The position numbers were made by a program, and so were the translations under genes. A stretch of 35,400 nucleotides of DNA. Source: Acanthaster planci (taxonomy: Eukaryota > Echinodermata > Asteroidea > Valvatida > Acanthasteridae). This document shows positions 1 to 12,300 of this stretch, one piece after another. Below the pieces are notes generated by a model. It was not told the DNA's origin. It did no database searches and worked only from the letters and a program-made list of their open reading frames with translations. The stretch covers positions 795,453 to 830,852 of the forward strand of contig NW_019091421.1 in NCBI RefSeq assembly GCF_001949145.1, written 5' to 3'. Positions within the stretch are counted from its first letter, which is position 1. The number at the start of each line of letters is the position of its first letter.

Positions 1-77
1 GAACACAATATTTTCATTTGACTACACTGATTCACTTACTGAGCGAAATGTGCAAAATATTAAGAAGATTTACCCAC

Positions 78-228
78 CTGTTGTCAAAGTAAAAGAAGAT
101 AAACCTGTCACGTCAATGTCGTGCATGCAACGAATGAACGAGTGCACATCACGTACGGCCACTGTGTGGTTGACATCACCAATGAGGGCGTGCTTCAAGT
201 GTATAATATATGACGGCTGTTTTATGTA
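78..228 (-). other. Candidate internal coding exon of an unrecognised minus-strand gene
   Basis: On the minus strand there is an open reading frame of 50 codons plus one base. It is bounded by a possible acceptor (AG before TAC at 228) and a good donor (CAG followed by gtgggt, exon end at 78). The peptide has balanced, protein-like composition, for example IGDVNHTVAVRDVHSF and DIDVTGLSSF. I do not recognise a family. If real, the gene would be transcribed away from CCDC40, whose start is only about 160 bp away, and an upstream exon would have to fit in that gap or the genes would overlap. The weak polypyrimidine tract and missing start codon keep confidence low. It could be chance. Confidence 0.25.
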
Positions 229-365
229 CTGACCTTTGCTATTTCAAACAAAGATTTAGAACATAAAACTGTCATACAGTATATGACTGGTACCTTGCAA
301 CTACTTATGTTATGTTCATTTTATCGAGGTGAACGAATAGTACCAGCTAACTTCTATTTACGACG

Positions 366-374
366 CATAGCAAC
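366..374 (-). promoter_or_regulatory. Candidate RFX (X-box) half-site upstream of CCDC40
   Basis: On the minus strand the bases read GTTGCTATG, which fits one half of the X-box consensus bound by RFX factors that drive ciliary genes. The second half is poor, so this is at best an asymmetric site. It sits 12 bases before the proposed CCDC40 start codon. It may lie in the 5' UTR, because the transcription start is unknown. The suggestion rests mainly on CCDC40 being an axonemal gene. Confidence 0.25.
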
Positions 375-385
375 AACAAGCGAAA

Positions 386-3300
386 ATGGCAGATACCGGT
401 GACAGGTAGGCCATGGGTAGACTACTTAAAATTTAGCATTTTATCTGTTAATCGGGTTCATTAACGCTAATTGAACTGAAATTTTTAGTAATTTCTAATT
501 TCAGTTTTTATATGCCCAAGGTGTTTATTTCAACAAAAGGTAATTTGCAGAATTTTTTCACAGAATTAAAACAGATGTGGCATTGGCCATGCATAGGCCA
601 TGAATATGAATTATGATTATGCTCGGCTGTGATGAGTGTGTGACTTACAATGCATGACCAGCAGACCAGGTGACTCGACTTAGTCTGAGGCATAAATGAT
701 CAAGCTAACTTCAAGGCCTGTAGCAGTGTGGAAATAGTGAACTGTTGCAGATATTGCACTGGGTAAATTGTGTGGATAGTGGGGTGGTTTGCTTTTTGGT
801 GCGAAAATTAGTAAAACTAAGTTAGAAAATTAATGCCAGGCGTGGAAAGAGTTCCGTATGGCATGTGTGGGGCAGCGCGGACATCCTGGACTCTCTCAAA
901 ATGCCAGGTACTGCGCCGATGAAAAAAGCGACCTCAGCGACGTATGCGTGTACCAGCCAGTCCAAGGATCAGGTTACACAATCTTTTCTCTGATCAGTAC
1001 TTACGCACCCGCTCGTTGCAGTTGTTTTCACCGGCGCAGTGTTGTTGCTGCCTGGTATCATGTGAAACTCCTGGATACATGTCCGTGCTGCCCCATAGGC
1101 CTAGTACGGAGAGGCCTCGGCCTACTAAAAAAAAAGTGCTAGGGGCTTAGGCCTAACATTAGCTAGGCTAGGGAAGCTCATACATTTTTTTAACTGTTTT
1201 TTCTGTTTTCTTTTTGAAGTGATCTTTGTCCTTATAGAGGATGTCATAAGAAACATTTTGAGAATAAGTTTGAATTCCATCGGACTCTGCAAAGCAAAGG
1301 AATATTGATTTGAAGTAGGGATATTTTGAGATGTTTTGGGATGCTTTTTGTACTTTTGTAATGCAGAGCAAACTGTGATTTGTCAGTACACAAAAATGAG
1401 TATGGATTTTGACTGAGTAGCTTAATTTAAATTCATATTTTCATAAAATCTTTGTTCTTATTTGTGCTTTATTTCAATGAATTAAATGCTGGCTTCTCTT
1501 GAAATTTGAAATATTTTGAAATTGTAAATTAAACAGAGGAGCTAGAGTGTGCAGAAAAAGACTCATTTTAATCACAATTTCCTATTTAAGAAAATGAGTT
1601 CCCAAATGAACAGTGCCGTCACTCATTTATGCATGTCCCAACCTACAGCCAAGGCCTATGGACAACACTAATTTTCCCTAAAAATGTTATGACTGCTGTC
1701 AGAAAGTGATAACGTGTCCCAAAAAGTGAAATTTAGCTGCGAAAATTCTGAAGCATTTACTTAGAAAACACTTCATACAAGTCTGATAGGTTTGTGCAAA
1801 AGGCATCAAGTGTTGCCCACATATGGAACTGTTTCCCAAGACTTTTCTTTACAGAATGCCCCATTTCCCTCCTTTATGTTAATTTTTTTTAGGATATAAG
1901 GCCCTATTTCTTGTTTTTTGTTTAGTGTTCAAGATCAGCTGGCAAATGACCAGCCTGAAACAGCACAGGATGGCGACTCAACAGAAGAAATGCCCCAGTC
2001 TCAAGGTAGGGCGTGAAGGAAGGGCCAGGAAGGGGATACCTAAGTAGGCTAAGAATGGAAGGTCAAATGTAAAGTTTAGGCCAAAATTGAAGCTGACAAA
2101 GTTGATTAAGTTCTGGACTCTGTGGGGTTTTGTACAGTGGAGCCTAAAGGCTTGCAGATAATTGATACGATTTTGCTCTTTATGTACTGAATGTGACATT
2201 TTCATTTCAATGTAATTACTTTAAAGATAACGAGGAGGTCATTGATGGTGAGGACAAGACAGGAATAACAGATGTTGTCGAGGATGTCAATGTCCAGGCA
2301 CTGAAGGAGGTAAAAGGGAAAATTTTGATGAATAAGCTGTAATAAGAAGTAGGTAAAATGGTTACCACAGCCCCTCTTGCTGTAAATTAATATTTTGAGA
2401 GATCATTGATGCAGTGGGAACAGTTATTATTTAGGAGCTGATTGCTGGTTAAATACACACCAATGCTCTTAGCATTGGTTGCTTAATGTAAGAAAGGTGT
2501 CACTGGACCAAATTTCACTGGATGTTCAGTGGTGTGGACATTTGCTGAGCACTTTATTCTCCTCACCAACTTCTTGATATTGTGTCCTTTGAATGATTTT
2601 CAGGGATCATGGGCTTCGGTCCAGGCTGATTTTTTTTTTTAATATTCCATCTTTTTGTCCATTATCAAGGAAAAGGATACTTCTGGAGTGCCCGGTGAAG
2701 GTGAAAATCGACCGGGGTCTACACAACGACCGGGGTCTGGAGAGCGTCCAGCATCTGCTCAGCGGCCAGGGAGTGGGCAGCGTCCACCCTCGGGTCAGAG
2801 ACCTCAATCTGCACCTAGATCGCCTAAAGACCAGCCACAGGTGGATGAAGAACCTGAACGGGCACCCTCCACTGACCGCCCAGCATCCACAACCAGGCCA
2901 GCTTCGGCACAGCGGCCTGGTTCAGCAGGGTCAAGGAAAGGATCACCAGCAGCTGGCGGGGCTGGAACACCTGACCGTCCTCCGTCTGGCAGCCGGCCAG
3001 GATCAGGTCAGAGGCCTGGCTCAGGTCAGCGACCTAGTTCAGCCCAGCGACCTGGCTCAGCCCAGAGACCCCCATCTGGTGGACAACCAGCAGAAGACCC
3101 AATACCAGCCTCAGGCATGACAAGTAGACCAGGTTCTGCTACTCGGCCAAGGTCGCCAACCAGACCTGGCTCTTCTACCAGGAGATCCCCTCAAGTCGAG
3201 CAGGATCGACGTGGTGATGGCCCAATCCAGGATGAGGAAGACACAGCAGGATTCAGCAGACGTGTAACAGGTAATGAACACCCAGAGGCCAGGTAGAGGT

Positions 3301-6300
3301 CAGGGTGGGTCAACAGAGGTCAAAGCGCCAATGTCATTGTTTGCGAATTTATGCAAACTGTGGAAGAAATTTCCCCGGCAGATTACAGGTTACCAGCTAC
3401 AATTTAATGAGATGTCTTTTGTTTTTGACTGGTATTCTATATTGCTTTCGCTGAGTCCAAACCATTCCCTGTGGCTTGCAAACATAAGAGCTATCTTTTG
3501 GCTTCATTTGAAATACTTTGCTACGGTCTGTGTGCCAATAGAAGCAGCTGAATCCACTTGTCATTGGTGCTCATGTCAGCCATAGCCGGCAGACCAGGCC
3601 AGGGTCTGCTGTTCAGCTGCAGTCTACAACCGGTTGTGACTTTCCAACTAACCTGATCTGCCTTTCTCCAGGTACGGAAGGTAGCCAGGGTGGCGGTGGG
3701 GGAGACCGTCAGAGGTACACTGAGTTGGTCCCTGTAGACAGCAACCAGGAAGACGGTGAAGAGGAGGAGGAAGAGGAAGGAGAAGATGATGTGGGCGAAG
3801 ACTCAGACGTGTCCGATGACGAGAGCGAAATGGTGGTGCTGGATCCCGATCATGTAAGTCAAAATTTCCCCCAAATCCATGCAAAAGCAAGTTTACAGGC
3901 CTTTGTGAGGTCTGAGATCATGTTTTTTATCAAAATATTCAGGGAATTAAGTATTTGATATCTGCTGCAGTTCTATTATGTGAACATTATGCATCTGTGT
4001 TGTCATAATCCTTTATAAAGGGATGGAAGAAAAATTTGCATTGCCGTAACCCTCCAACCTTGCTCCCATTGACTCCAACAGCCCCTGATGAAGCGCTTCC
4101 AAGTGGCTCTGAAAGACCACCTGACCAAGCAGCAGACCAAGGTCACCCTTGAGCTGCGGGAGCTGACTGAGGCGCTCAGGAACAGGCGACGGGAGCGGGA
4201 GGAACTGGGCGTCAACCTGTACGGCCTACAGCAGGAGCTGGCCCGCCTGCAGATGATGCTGGAGCACCAGCACGATGAGCTGAGCGGTGCAGCGCAGCGG
4301 CGCCAGCAGTGCGAGGAGCAGCTGCAGGACGTGCGGGGCATGTACAAGAGCACGCAGGAGAATGTGACACAACAGCGTAAAGATGGTGAGGCAATGCAAA
4401 GTGTGTCAGTGATTCATAGGCTCAAAGACAACAGTCCCAATAAGGCTATGTATTGATGATGATCAGCTTTATTGACATGTATACTTTTCCATGGAGCTCC
4501 CAATCCATCATCCCCACCTAGTTCCCATGAAGACAAGACATATCCAAATGAAGTATGACGTCATCAGTGTTCACACCTGTGACTAGCTGTTCTCACTGGC
4601 ATGCTTTTTTGATTAGCTTAAGCTGAAACAGTTGCAATAGACGTGGCCTTATTGTCATGGCTTGGTGATACTTCCACTCTTCAAGAGCTTGTAGATATTT
4701 ACAGACCTTGTACAGTCACTTGCTTTAAGATCTACTTTAGGATGAGTCCTAACCTTTTCCTCATTCAAAGTCTTCATGCAAGAGTCGTTTGTCAAGAATA
4801 GACTCACTTTTGTTTTTATCATTCTTTTTTACCAACCCACCTTCTTTCCCCCCAGAAGTAAATAAGGTTTGTCAGACCATCAGTAGATCCCTCATGCAGA
4901 AATTGTACGAATTTTAAGCAATAGCAGTGCCTACTTGCAAAGTTAGACTGTTAATCCAGTGCACCTCCAAAGCATTATTGAAATTGAAGTACCTTTGGTC
5001 GCATCCACAGCTTCCAGCCTACAGACAGAGGTGGAAAACTTGGCCCTACATCTTTTCTACATGACTAATGCCAAAGAGGACATCCGGGGGGACATCGCTG
5101 TCATGAGACGGGCAGCAGAGAAGGCTGACAGTGAAGTCAACCAGGCAGAGATCACCAAACAAAAACAGGTCGGAATTTCCTCTATTCCCTGAATAAGGCA
5201 GCAATCTTTTTCTCTTGTTTTTTTTGGGGGGGGAAGGATTGAATGAAATAACTGTGACAGGATCCCACGAAATGAGTTTTCAGCACATGCTTCAGGTATT
5301 TGTTTCTCATGCTGTAAGTGGCCGTTCTCAATGCTTCATTTCGATATATCACTTAGTATGGCAACCCGATAAATTCAGGCATTAAATTGATACAAAAGGT
5401 GAGAGTTGTCATGAATTTCCATTTTGCAAGAATTGTTCAAAGTCCTTTAACTCAAGGGTTGACTCATTAAGAGTTAATTGTGAAAAATGTACACACTGTT
5501 TTGCTGAAACATTGTTTGACACATAAGGAATAGTAAAAGTTGCTATTCACATGATTGTTTCTAAGTTCCGTCAGTCCATTTTAGTTTACTTCCAAACTTC
5601 TTCCATGGTTGGCAAACAGGGAATAGGCTCTTAATGAAACTAGAAACAACGCTGGGGGCAGAATTTAAAAACACTACCCAGAAAGGTACACTTAGATTTC
5701 GACAGAATGCTAACAAATGTCCTTTCTATCTTTTAGGATCTGTATGTGGACAGACTGACAGAGAACGTCGACAAGCTCCGTGAACAGATTGCTCTGTATG
5801 AAGCCCAGTGTTTTGCCCAGAGTGAAGAGACAAAGGCGGCCAAGGAAGCACTGGCTGAGGCCCGCTTGGAGATCGAGGTCAGTCCCCAACTCCCCATTTA
5901 TCATCCCAAAACTCCAGATTTTCAGCATTCAATTTGGCACCGTCCCTTTGGAATGAGCTGGGTTTTTTTATATCCAGTTTTTTTTCAGTGACTTCCGTTT
6001 AGGTATGAGTTTGTTTGTCCATTTTTTGGGGTTGAATAGTCGATAAATTTGGAGAGGAAACAGCTATACCAGCAATGGAACAGCAGCATTATCGGCATGA
6101 GACGACGTGACGAGGCCCACGCTGCAATGCAGGAAGCTCTCAGGTTAGTCATTTGCATGAGTCCAAATAAATGGAACATTTGTCCTGGATTTATTAACCA
6201 ATCCTCAGGTTCTGAAAAATATTGAAATTCAAGGACTGAGGGGCAGCTAAGCTTGAGTGAATTGTTACGTGGCAATATTATGAAGTTGACCCTTCAAAGA

Positions 6301-9300
6301 ATTGAATCTGGTTTCTCATGCTTGCACTGAACCTAATTTATCCACCAAGCAACTAACTGAATTTCACATTAAATGCAGCTTTTGTGAGCATTCATCAGCA
6401 TTTCGCAGAGCATTTTCCTCATTTTCTCACAGCCAACAGAGGCAACGGATCCTGTCGCTGCAGACGGAGATCGATGGTTACCGCAAGTCCATCGCCAAGG
6501 AGCAAGAGAACAACGAGACGCTGACCATCCTGGTCAACAAGAACGAGGCGGACATGAACACGGTGCGCAAGCTGATCGCCACTTGCACGGCCCGGCAGGA
6601 GCAGATCAAGCAGGACTACAGCACCTACACGCGTATGCTGCATGAAACAGAGCAGGCCCTCAACAGGGCAACCACGGTAAGCTACGGCCTTCCAGGGTTC
6701 AAAATACTCACCCACTGAACCAGGTGGACTGAAGCCAGTGATTTCATGACTGGGCTTGCAGCATCAATAACAGTCGAAGCTAGGTGGTCCGCTGGTTTCT
6801 TTTCCCTCATGTTTTTCTGCAAATTTTTCTGAAATGTTTGTATAGAACAAAAATGTGTTGACATAAAGTAATAGTTCATAATTACTTTTGTTTCTGGTTT
6901 GGTCTTGTAACTTGTGTTCTAGTCCATGTCATTCTATGAGGTAGTTGCCTTGTGGCCTGGTATGGCTTTTTTGCCCACAGAATATGACCTTTGTCCCTCG
7001 TTAGTGGATTTGCAGTCTCCATTTCCTCAGCGTGTAAATTTCTAGGAACTACAAAAATGTTACTGTGTTGTTTGTACTCTCTGTTGTATTTTTATTTTGA
7101 CTCAACATTTATTTCCACATTGCAATGTATATATCAAATTATATACTGTGTCAATAAAATTAAATCAATAAAGCTGTCGCTGCGTTTTCTAACGCCGTAG
7201 TGGTTAGGTGCAGGCATGTTGTCTTGGATAAATGTTCTGTTGCTCAGCAAATGAAGATAGTCAAAACTAACCATGATGTACATGTAAAGTTCTCACTGCT
7301 TTTTAGCAGCCTTTGGTTTCCCATGTCAAAATTCATTGGCAACTGTTTATGCCCAGGAGGTCCATGAAGTCAGACCATGTACTTGAGGCAAAGTCCAAGA
7401 ATTCTGTCTTTGTAGTCAAGGTTTCACCCTTTGCGGCTATTCACACATAGCCACACAGTCATACAGGCATGTGTGATTCTTGCCTCTTCAGTTCAAACAA
7501 TAAATATTTGTACTTTCCCTGTATTCAAAGCCTTCGTCTTTTGCTTAAATTGTTTTCCTTCAAGATTAAATTTGATTTCAATTTTGTTTGGGTTACCTCC
7601 AAGGACCGAACGCTGAAGATGAACGAGGTCAATGCCCTGCGCAAGCAGATCGAGCGCGAATTCCTGGAAAAGATGCGACTGGAGGAGGCCATCATGGAAA
7701 CCATGCGGCAGAAGATGACGATGGACAAAGTGTCTCAATATGCCAACAAGATGGCCAACAAAACCCGCAAGCTCATCGCGGAACAGGTGGGTGTTATTTT
7801 TTTCCCCTCTGATTTTATTTGGCATCGGGATAAAGACATTTCAGAATGAATTTTGAAACAAAGAGTAATTATGGAGCAAACTAGCATGAACTCAAGGGTT
7901 TTTATGTCAGTAGACTTTGATATTAAATGATTTAGTAAGTTATCATAAACTGACACAGTGTTAGTAGTGTGATTTACATATTACAAAATCCACTGCCATT
8001 TGTGCGATGGAAAGCTTTGTGTCTTAACCCCAAAGTTATCACCACCGAATTGCTGATTCACGTAGGTTTTCACATTTTTTGAAGAAAATCCTACTTTAAT
8101 TGACTGTTGAGTCCCAACTTGACATAAAGAAGTCGGTCTCATTACCAGTACTGACCTCACCTGTAATTTGTCCTCTTTTATGTTCAGGAAGCAGCCAGGG
8201 CCAAGGTGGAGAACGAAATCTCTCGGGACACCCTGGACCTGTCTCACACCCTGACTCGCGTGGAGCACCTGCACAAGAGCATGCAGGAGCTGGACAGGGA
8301 GATCCACGAGAAAAATGAGATCATCTCCCGCAGCGAGAACGAGATCGTCAAGCGCAACGCTGTCATTGAGCGTAAGCAGGGACTGATCGACCAGTACAAC
8401 AAAAAAATTGAGGCCATCATCAGCTCCCAAGGGGTGAGTTGGGGGGGGAGGGGGAAGGGGAAGAATTGGTCAGATTGAAGTTAGGTGCTGTTGGCTTAGG
8501 GCAAGTACTCATGGATGTAACTTTAAGGCAGGACAAGGCAGTGTACTGCTCTGATTAGCAAATTGGCATTGGCAGCAGTGTTGGCTAATGGGAAACTTCT
8601 TTCAAGAAACGGTCGCACTTCCCAGTCTACAGATTTGTTTGACGATGTTGTCTGAAATTTCACTGATTGCTAGGGTGAGGAGCTGGGCCCCCTGGAGCAG
8701 GAGGTCAACGGCCTGCAAAAGAACATCGATGCCAGGGTGCAGGAAATTGCTGACTTGCAGCAGTACTGGCTGCGGCAGCAGAGTGAGCTGGTCAAGCTGA
8801 CCCAGGAAAAAGACAGCCAGCAGACGGAGGTCAACACCATGAAGAAAGCCCTGACCATCCTCTTCCAGAAAAAGCTGCGCATCGAGAGTGAGTGTCTGTT
8901 ACATCTGGAATACTTGAATTCTCTAAATGCCCTTCCTCAAACACATTCTGCAGCTGTCAAAATGAGTCAGCATGCAAACACAGTTTCTTGAGTTTAGTTT
9001 AGTGCAAAGTGAGCTTTCCTGTGGTTTATTCTTTAATGCGTTAGTCACTTTTTACAATCCATTTCAAAGTATTTAAAGAAACAATTTTATAATTGAACCA
9101 GATTCCCTAAGTGCTGTTCCAACCTTTTTTTATGAAGATATTTAAAACGTTTATGTATGAACATCAATCAAAATCTAGAAACAATTTTTCAATCACCAAA
9201 ATGCTGGCAAAGATAAAAAATGTTTGGCACTGTACATTTTTTTTCCCAACTAACAATGTATCTCAAAGGGTATCCACATTGATACAGTAGGTGAGAAACT

Positions 9301-12300
9301 TGACCTCTGAAGTTATTGTGTGATTTATGTTTGTTTGCCTGAATTTTGTTGTCCATCCATTTCTAAGTTGAATGTATTCTTGTCCCAATTCTTAAAAACT
9401 CCTAAATCAGATGACATCAGCACCCAGCAAAACGAGCACCGAGACGTGGAGCACAGCATCCGCAGCATGCAGAATGACATGCTGAAGCTGAACCTGCTGC
9501 TGACCAAGGAGGGCAAGACGCGAGAGCAGCTGAAGCAGGACAACGTCCTGATGGAGAATGACTTCATCCTGTCGCTCAAGGAGGCGGAGCGGGAGAGCAT
9601 CGAGATGCAGAACCAGCTGGAAGGGCTCGGGGAGGAGAAGGAGCGGCTGCTCAACAGCCTGGTGGAGGCGGAGTAAGTGGGGAAGATGTCTTGTGATAAG
9701 GTTTCAGAGAAAAGCCAGGCTGGAGTTTCAAGACTGAACAAAAGAGAATCTAACGGTCGACAAACTTGCAGCTGAAATGAGAGGTGCAGCCAACAAAGCA
9801 CATGTTGCATGAGCTCATAGATTTATGTTGGCAAATGATGCAGAGTGCATGTGATTAGTTTTCAACTGAATGTGCACAAACCCTCCATCATCCTGGCCAC
9901 TATGTGACACTATGCAGTATTTCCACAGCTCATGCAGAAAATGCAATAGCGGCCCTATCAGCATGGCTGTGCACTGATCGAAACTGAACATGAGCCGGTG
10001 CGATGTCAGGTGCTCTCACTCTGAATGACCATTGCCTCATTGACACACTCAACCAGCTTATTGGTGTGGGTAAATACATCTACCAAAAAAAGTCAGATGG
10101 TGTTTAAAGGCGTTTACTAAACCACCTTGGATGTTTAGAAGTATAAACAGAATCACAAACATCTTTCAAGTCAGTGGTGTCTACAGTAGTCGGTCTTCAT
10201 AAATTTAGCTTCACATATCCGTGTCAGTGACCCCATTTTTGTGTATCCCCATCAGGCGTCAGATCATGCTGTGGGAGAAGAAAACCCAGCTGGCTCGCGA
10301 GGCCAAGGCCACCGTAGATTCGGAGGTCGGCCAGGGTGAGATTCGAGCCATGACCGCCGAGATCCACCGCATGGAGGTGCGACACACCCAGCTCATGAAA
10401 CTACAGGTCAGTTCAGGCTTAGAGGCAACTATTATACTTACTACTGCGATGTTTCACGACCAGAAGCTGCATATTTAAAATCAAGTTTATTTTCAGATTC
10501 AGATACAATTGATTGTAGCTAATTTTTTTGTTAATAATCACAACGTGCTCTGCAACTTCTCATGTCTGCAGCTTCCTACAGCATTTGCTGTGAACTGTTG
10601 AACGTTGATTTAATCTGATGACTATCCGCTCCAAGTGCAACAAAATTGGGCATGTTTTTTGGTATTCCCCGCATAGGCGGGCGTTTATAATGGAGATCAA
10701 TGGCGCATCTGACGCGGAGCACGCATAACAAATGAAATCTTTTATTCCTTAATGTATGGTCTTTGTGTACACGTAGAACGTGTGCAAGAACCCACTTGGA
10801 AAACTTACTACCACCTGTCTTTCTTTTGCCACTTGGGGGTGCACTTCATGCTCAGGCCAGATAGTTCTAGAAGTCCACATAGTGTTCTCTAATTTCACTG
10901 TGTATGAAAACAGTTGAACGTATTTCAAAAGGATTCTCCTTCGCATTTCATCCTGCACAAATACCCATCTTTTTTCTCGAGAAAATGCCCATTTGTTAAG
11001 ACCGGTTCCATTACTTCCTAAATATCTCTGGGTCTTCCAGGAGAAGCTCATTCAGGACATGGAGAAGGCGGTATCTCGCCGGGACACCATCGTGACTCGT
11101 GGTGATGCCCAGTCCAAGCTCAACAAGAAGGTGGAGACTAAGGGAACATTCCAGAAGAAACTGACGGAGATGAGGAAGAAGATCAAACAGACGCAGCAGG
11201 TACAAAGCTCCCCCTCCCCGGGGCTTGAAATACTCATCAGATCACTGGATCTAAAATCACTGAAACAAGTCACTTGATCTTGTGGAGTCTTTGGCTAAAC
11301 CACTGACCTGTCTGAGAGATTTTTTTTTCAGCTGAATCTCGAAGTAACTGTTAGAGTCTGGCTTTCTGCCTCATTTCCTGGAAGAAAACATGAAGGTGGC
11401 CTTCAAGTTTATCTTCCATCAGCCGAGATAAACCTGACCTAGATATTTTCAGTGCACTTGTCCTATTTATTCTCGTCTTGCACATTTCTTGAGGTAAAAA
11501 CCTGTTCTAGTGGACCGTTTTCATGAAATTCAACCCCATCTACACACTTATGAAGCCTTGAATGCTTTTCCTTCCCCATTAAGTCCATAGCGCGGGGATG
11601 TAAACTTGTCTAATATTAGAGTGTGTTTATTGTTTGCGTTTTTCAAAGTGGCAAGAAGTGTATTTTTGGGAGAAGTGTAATTCTGTCAACACCCCCCACC
11701 CCCTACCCTACATTTCCCCCCAGGATGCTGGTAACTGTGACCAGGATATCCAGGAACTGCGTAGCCACCAGCAGATGCTGAGCCAACAGCTGGAAGAGAA
11801 ACAGACTGGCTTCCAGCAGCTCCAGAGCACGGCCGACACGCTGGATGGAGACCTGGACCGACTGGTGGAGATCAAGCAGAAGGTCAGTGCTGAGGCCGTG
11901 TCGGGGTCATTTCTCGTGTTGGTAGCGCATTGGTATGTGAAGTGCCAATTGAGAGATTGTCAGGTCATCATTTCCTGTTAGGAAAACTGTAGGAAATTTG
12001 TTGCAGGTAATAAGCCATTTGCGAGTTAAATTTGAATAAAATCTGGTACACCGAGTTCTTTAAATTCTTGGAACATAACAACTAGAATTCTCCATACTAA
12101 AACCACTGTTGCTATACCTCGTGATTCGGGGCAAGCTTTTGCTTAGTTACATAAGAGATGCCTTGCAACAATACACTTCTCTCAATGGATAAGAACGGCA
12201 CAAAGGAACCAGTCCATTCCAGAGATGGTGGTCACTATGCGAAAGCTTGCCCCAAATTACGAGGTATAGCAACACCGTCTTTAGTCTGGGGAATTCAAAT

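Noticed and set aside
2593-3120. Long open frame (175 codons) overlapping CCDC40 exon 4
   Set aside because: It is a different frame of the RPGS repeat exon; the repetitive GC-rich sequence keeps several frames open. The CCDC40 frame splices correctly on both sides.
4003-4353. Minus-strand frame of 116 codons over CCDC40 exon 6
   Set aside because: Antisense shadow of the GC-rich coiled-coil exon, with Ser/Arg/Cys-rich composition and no family resemblance.
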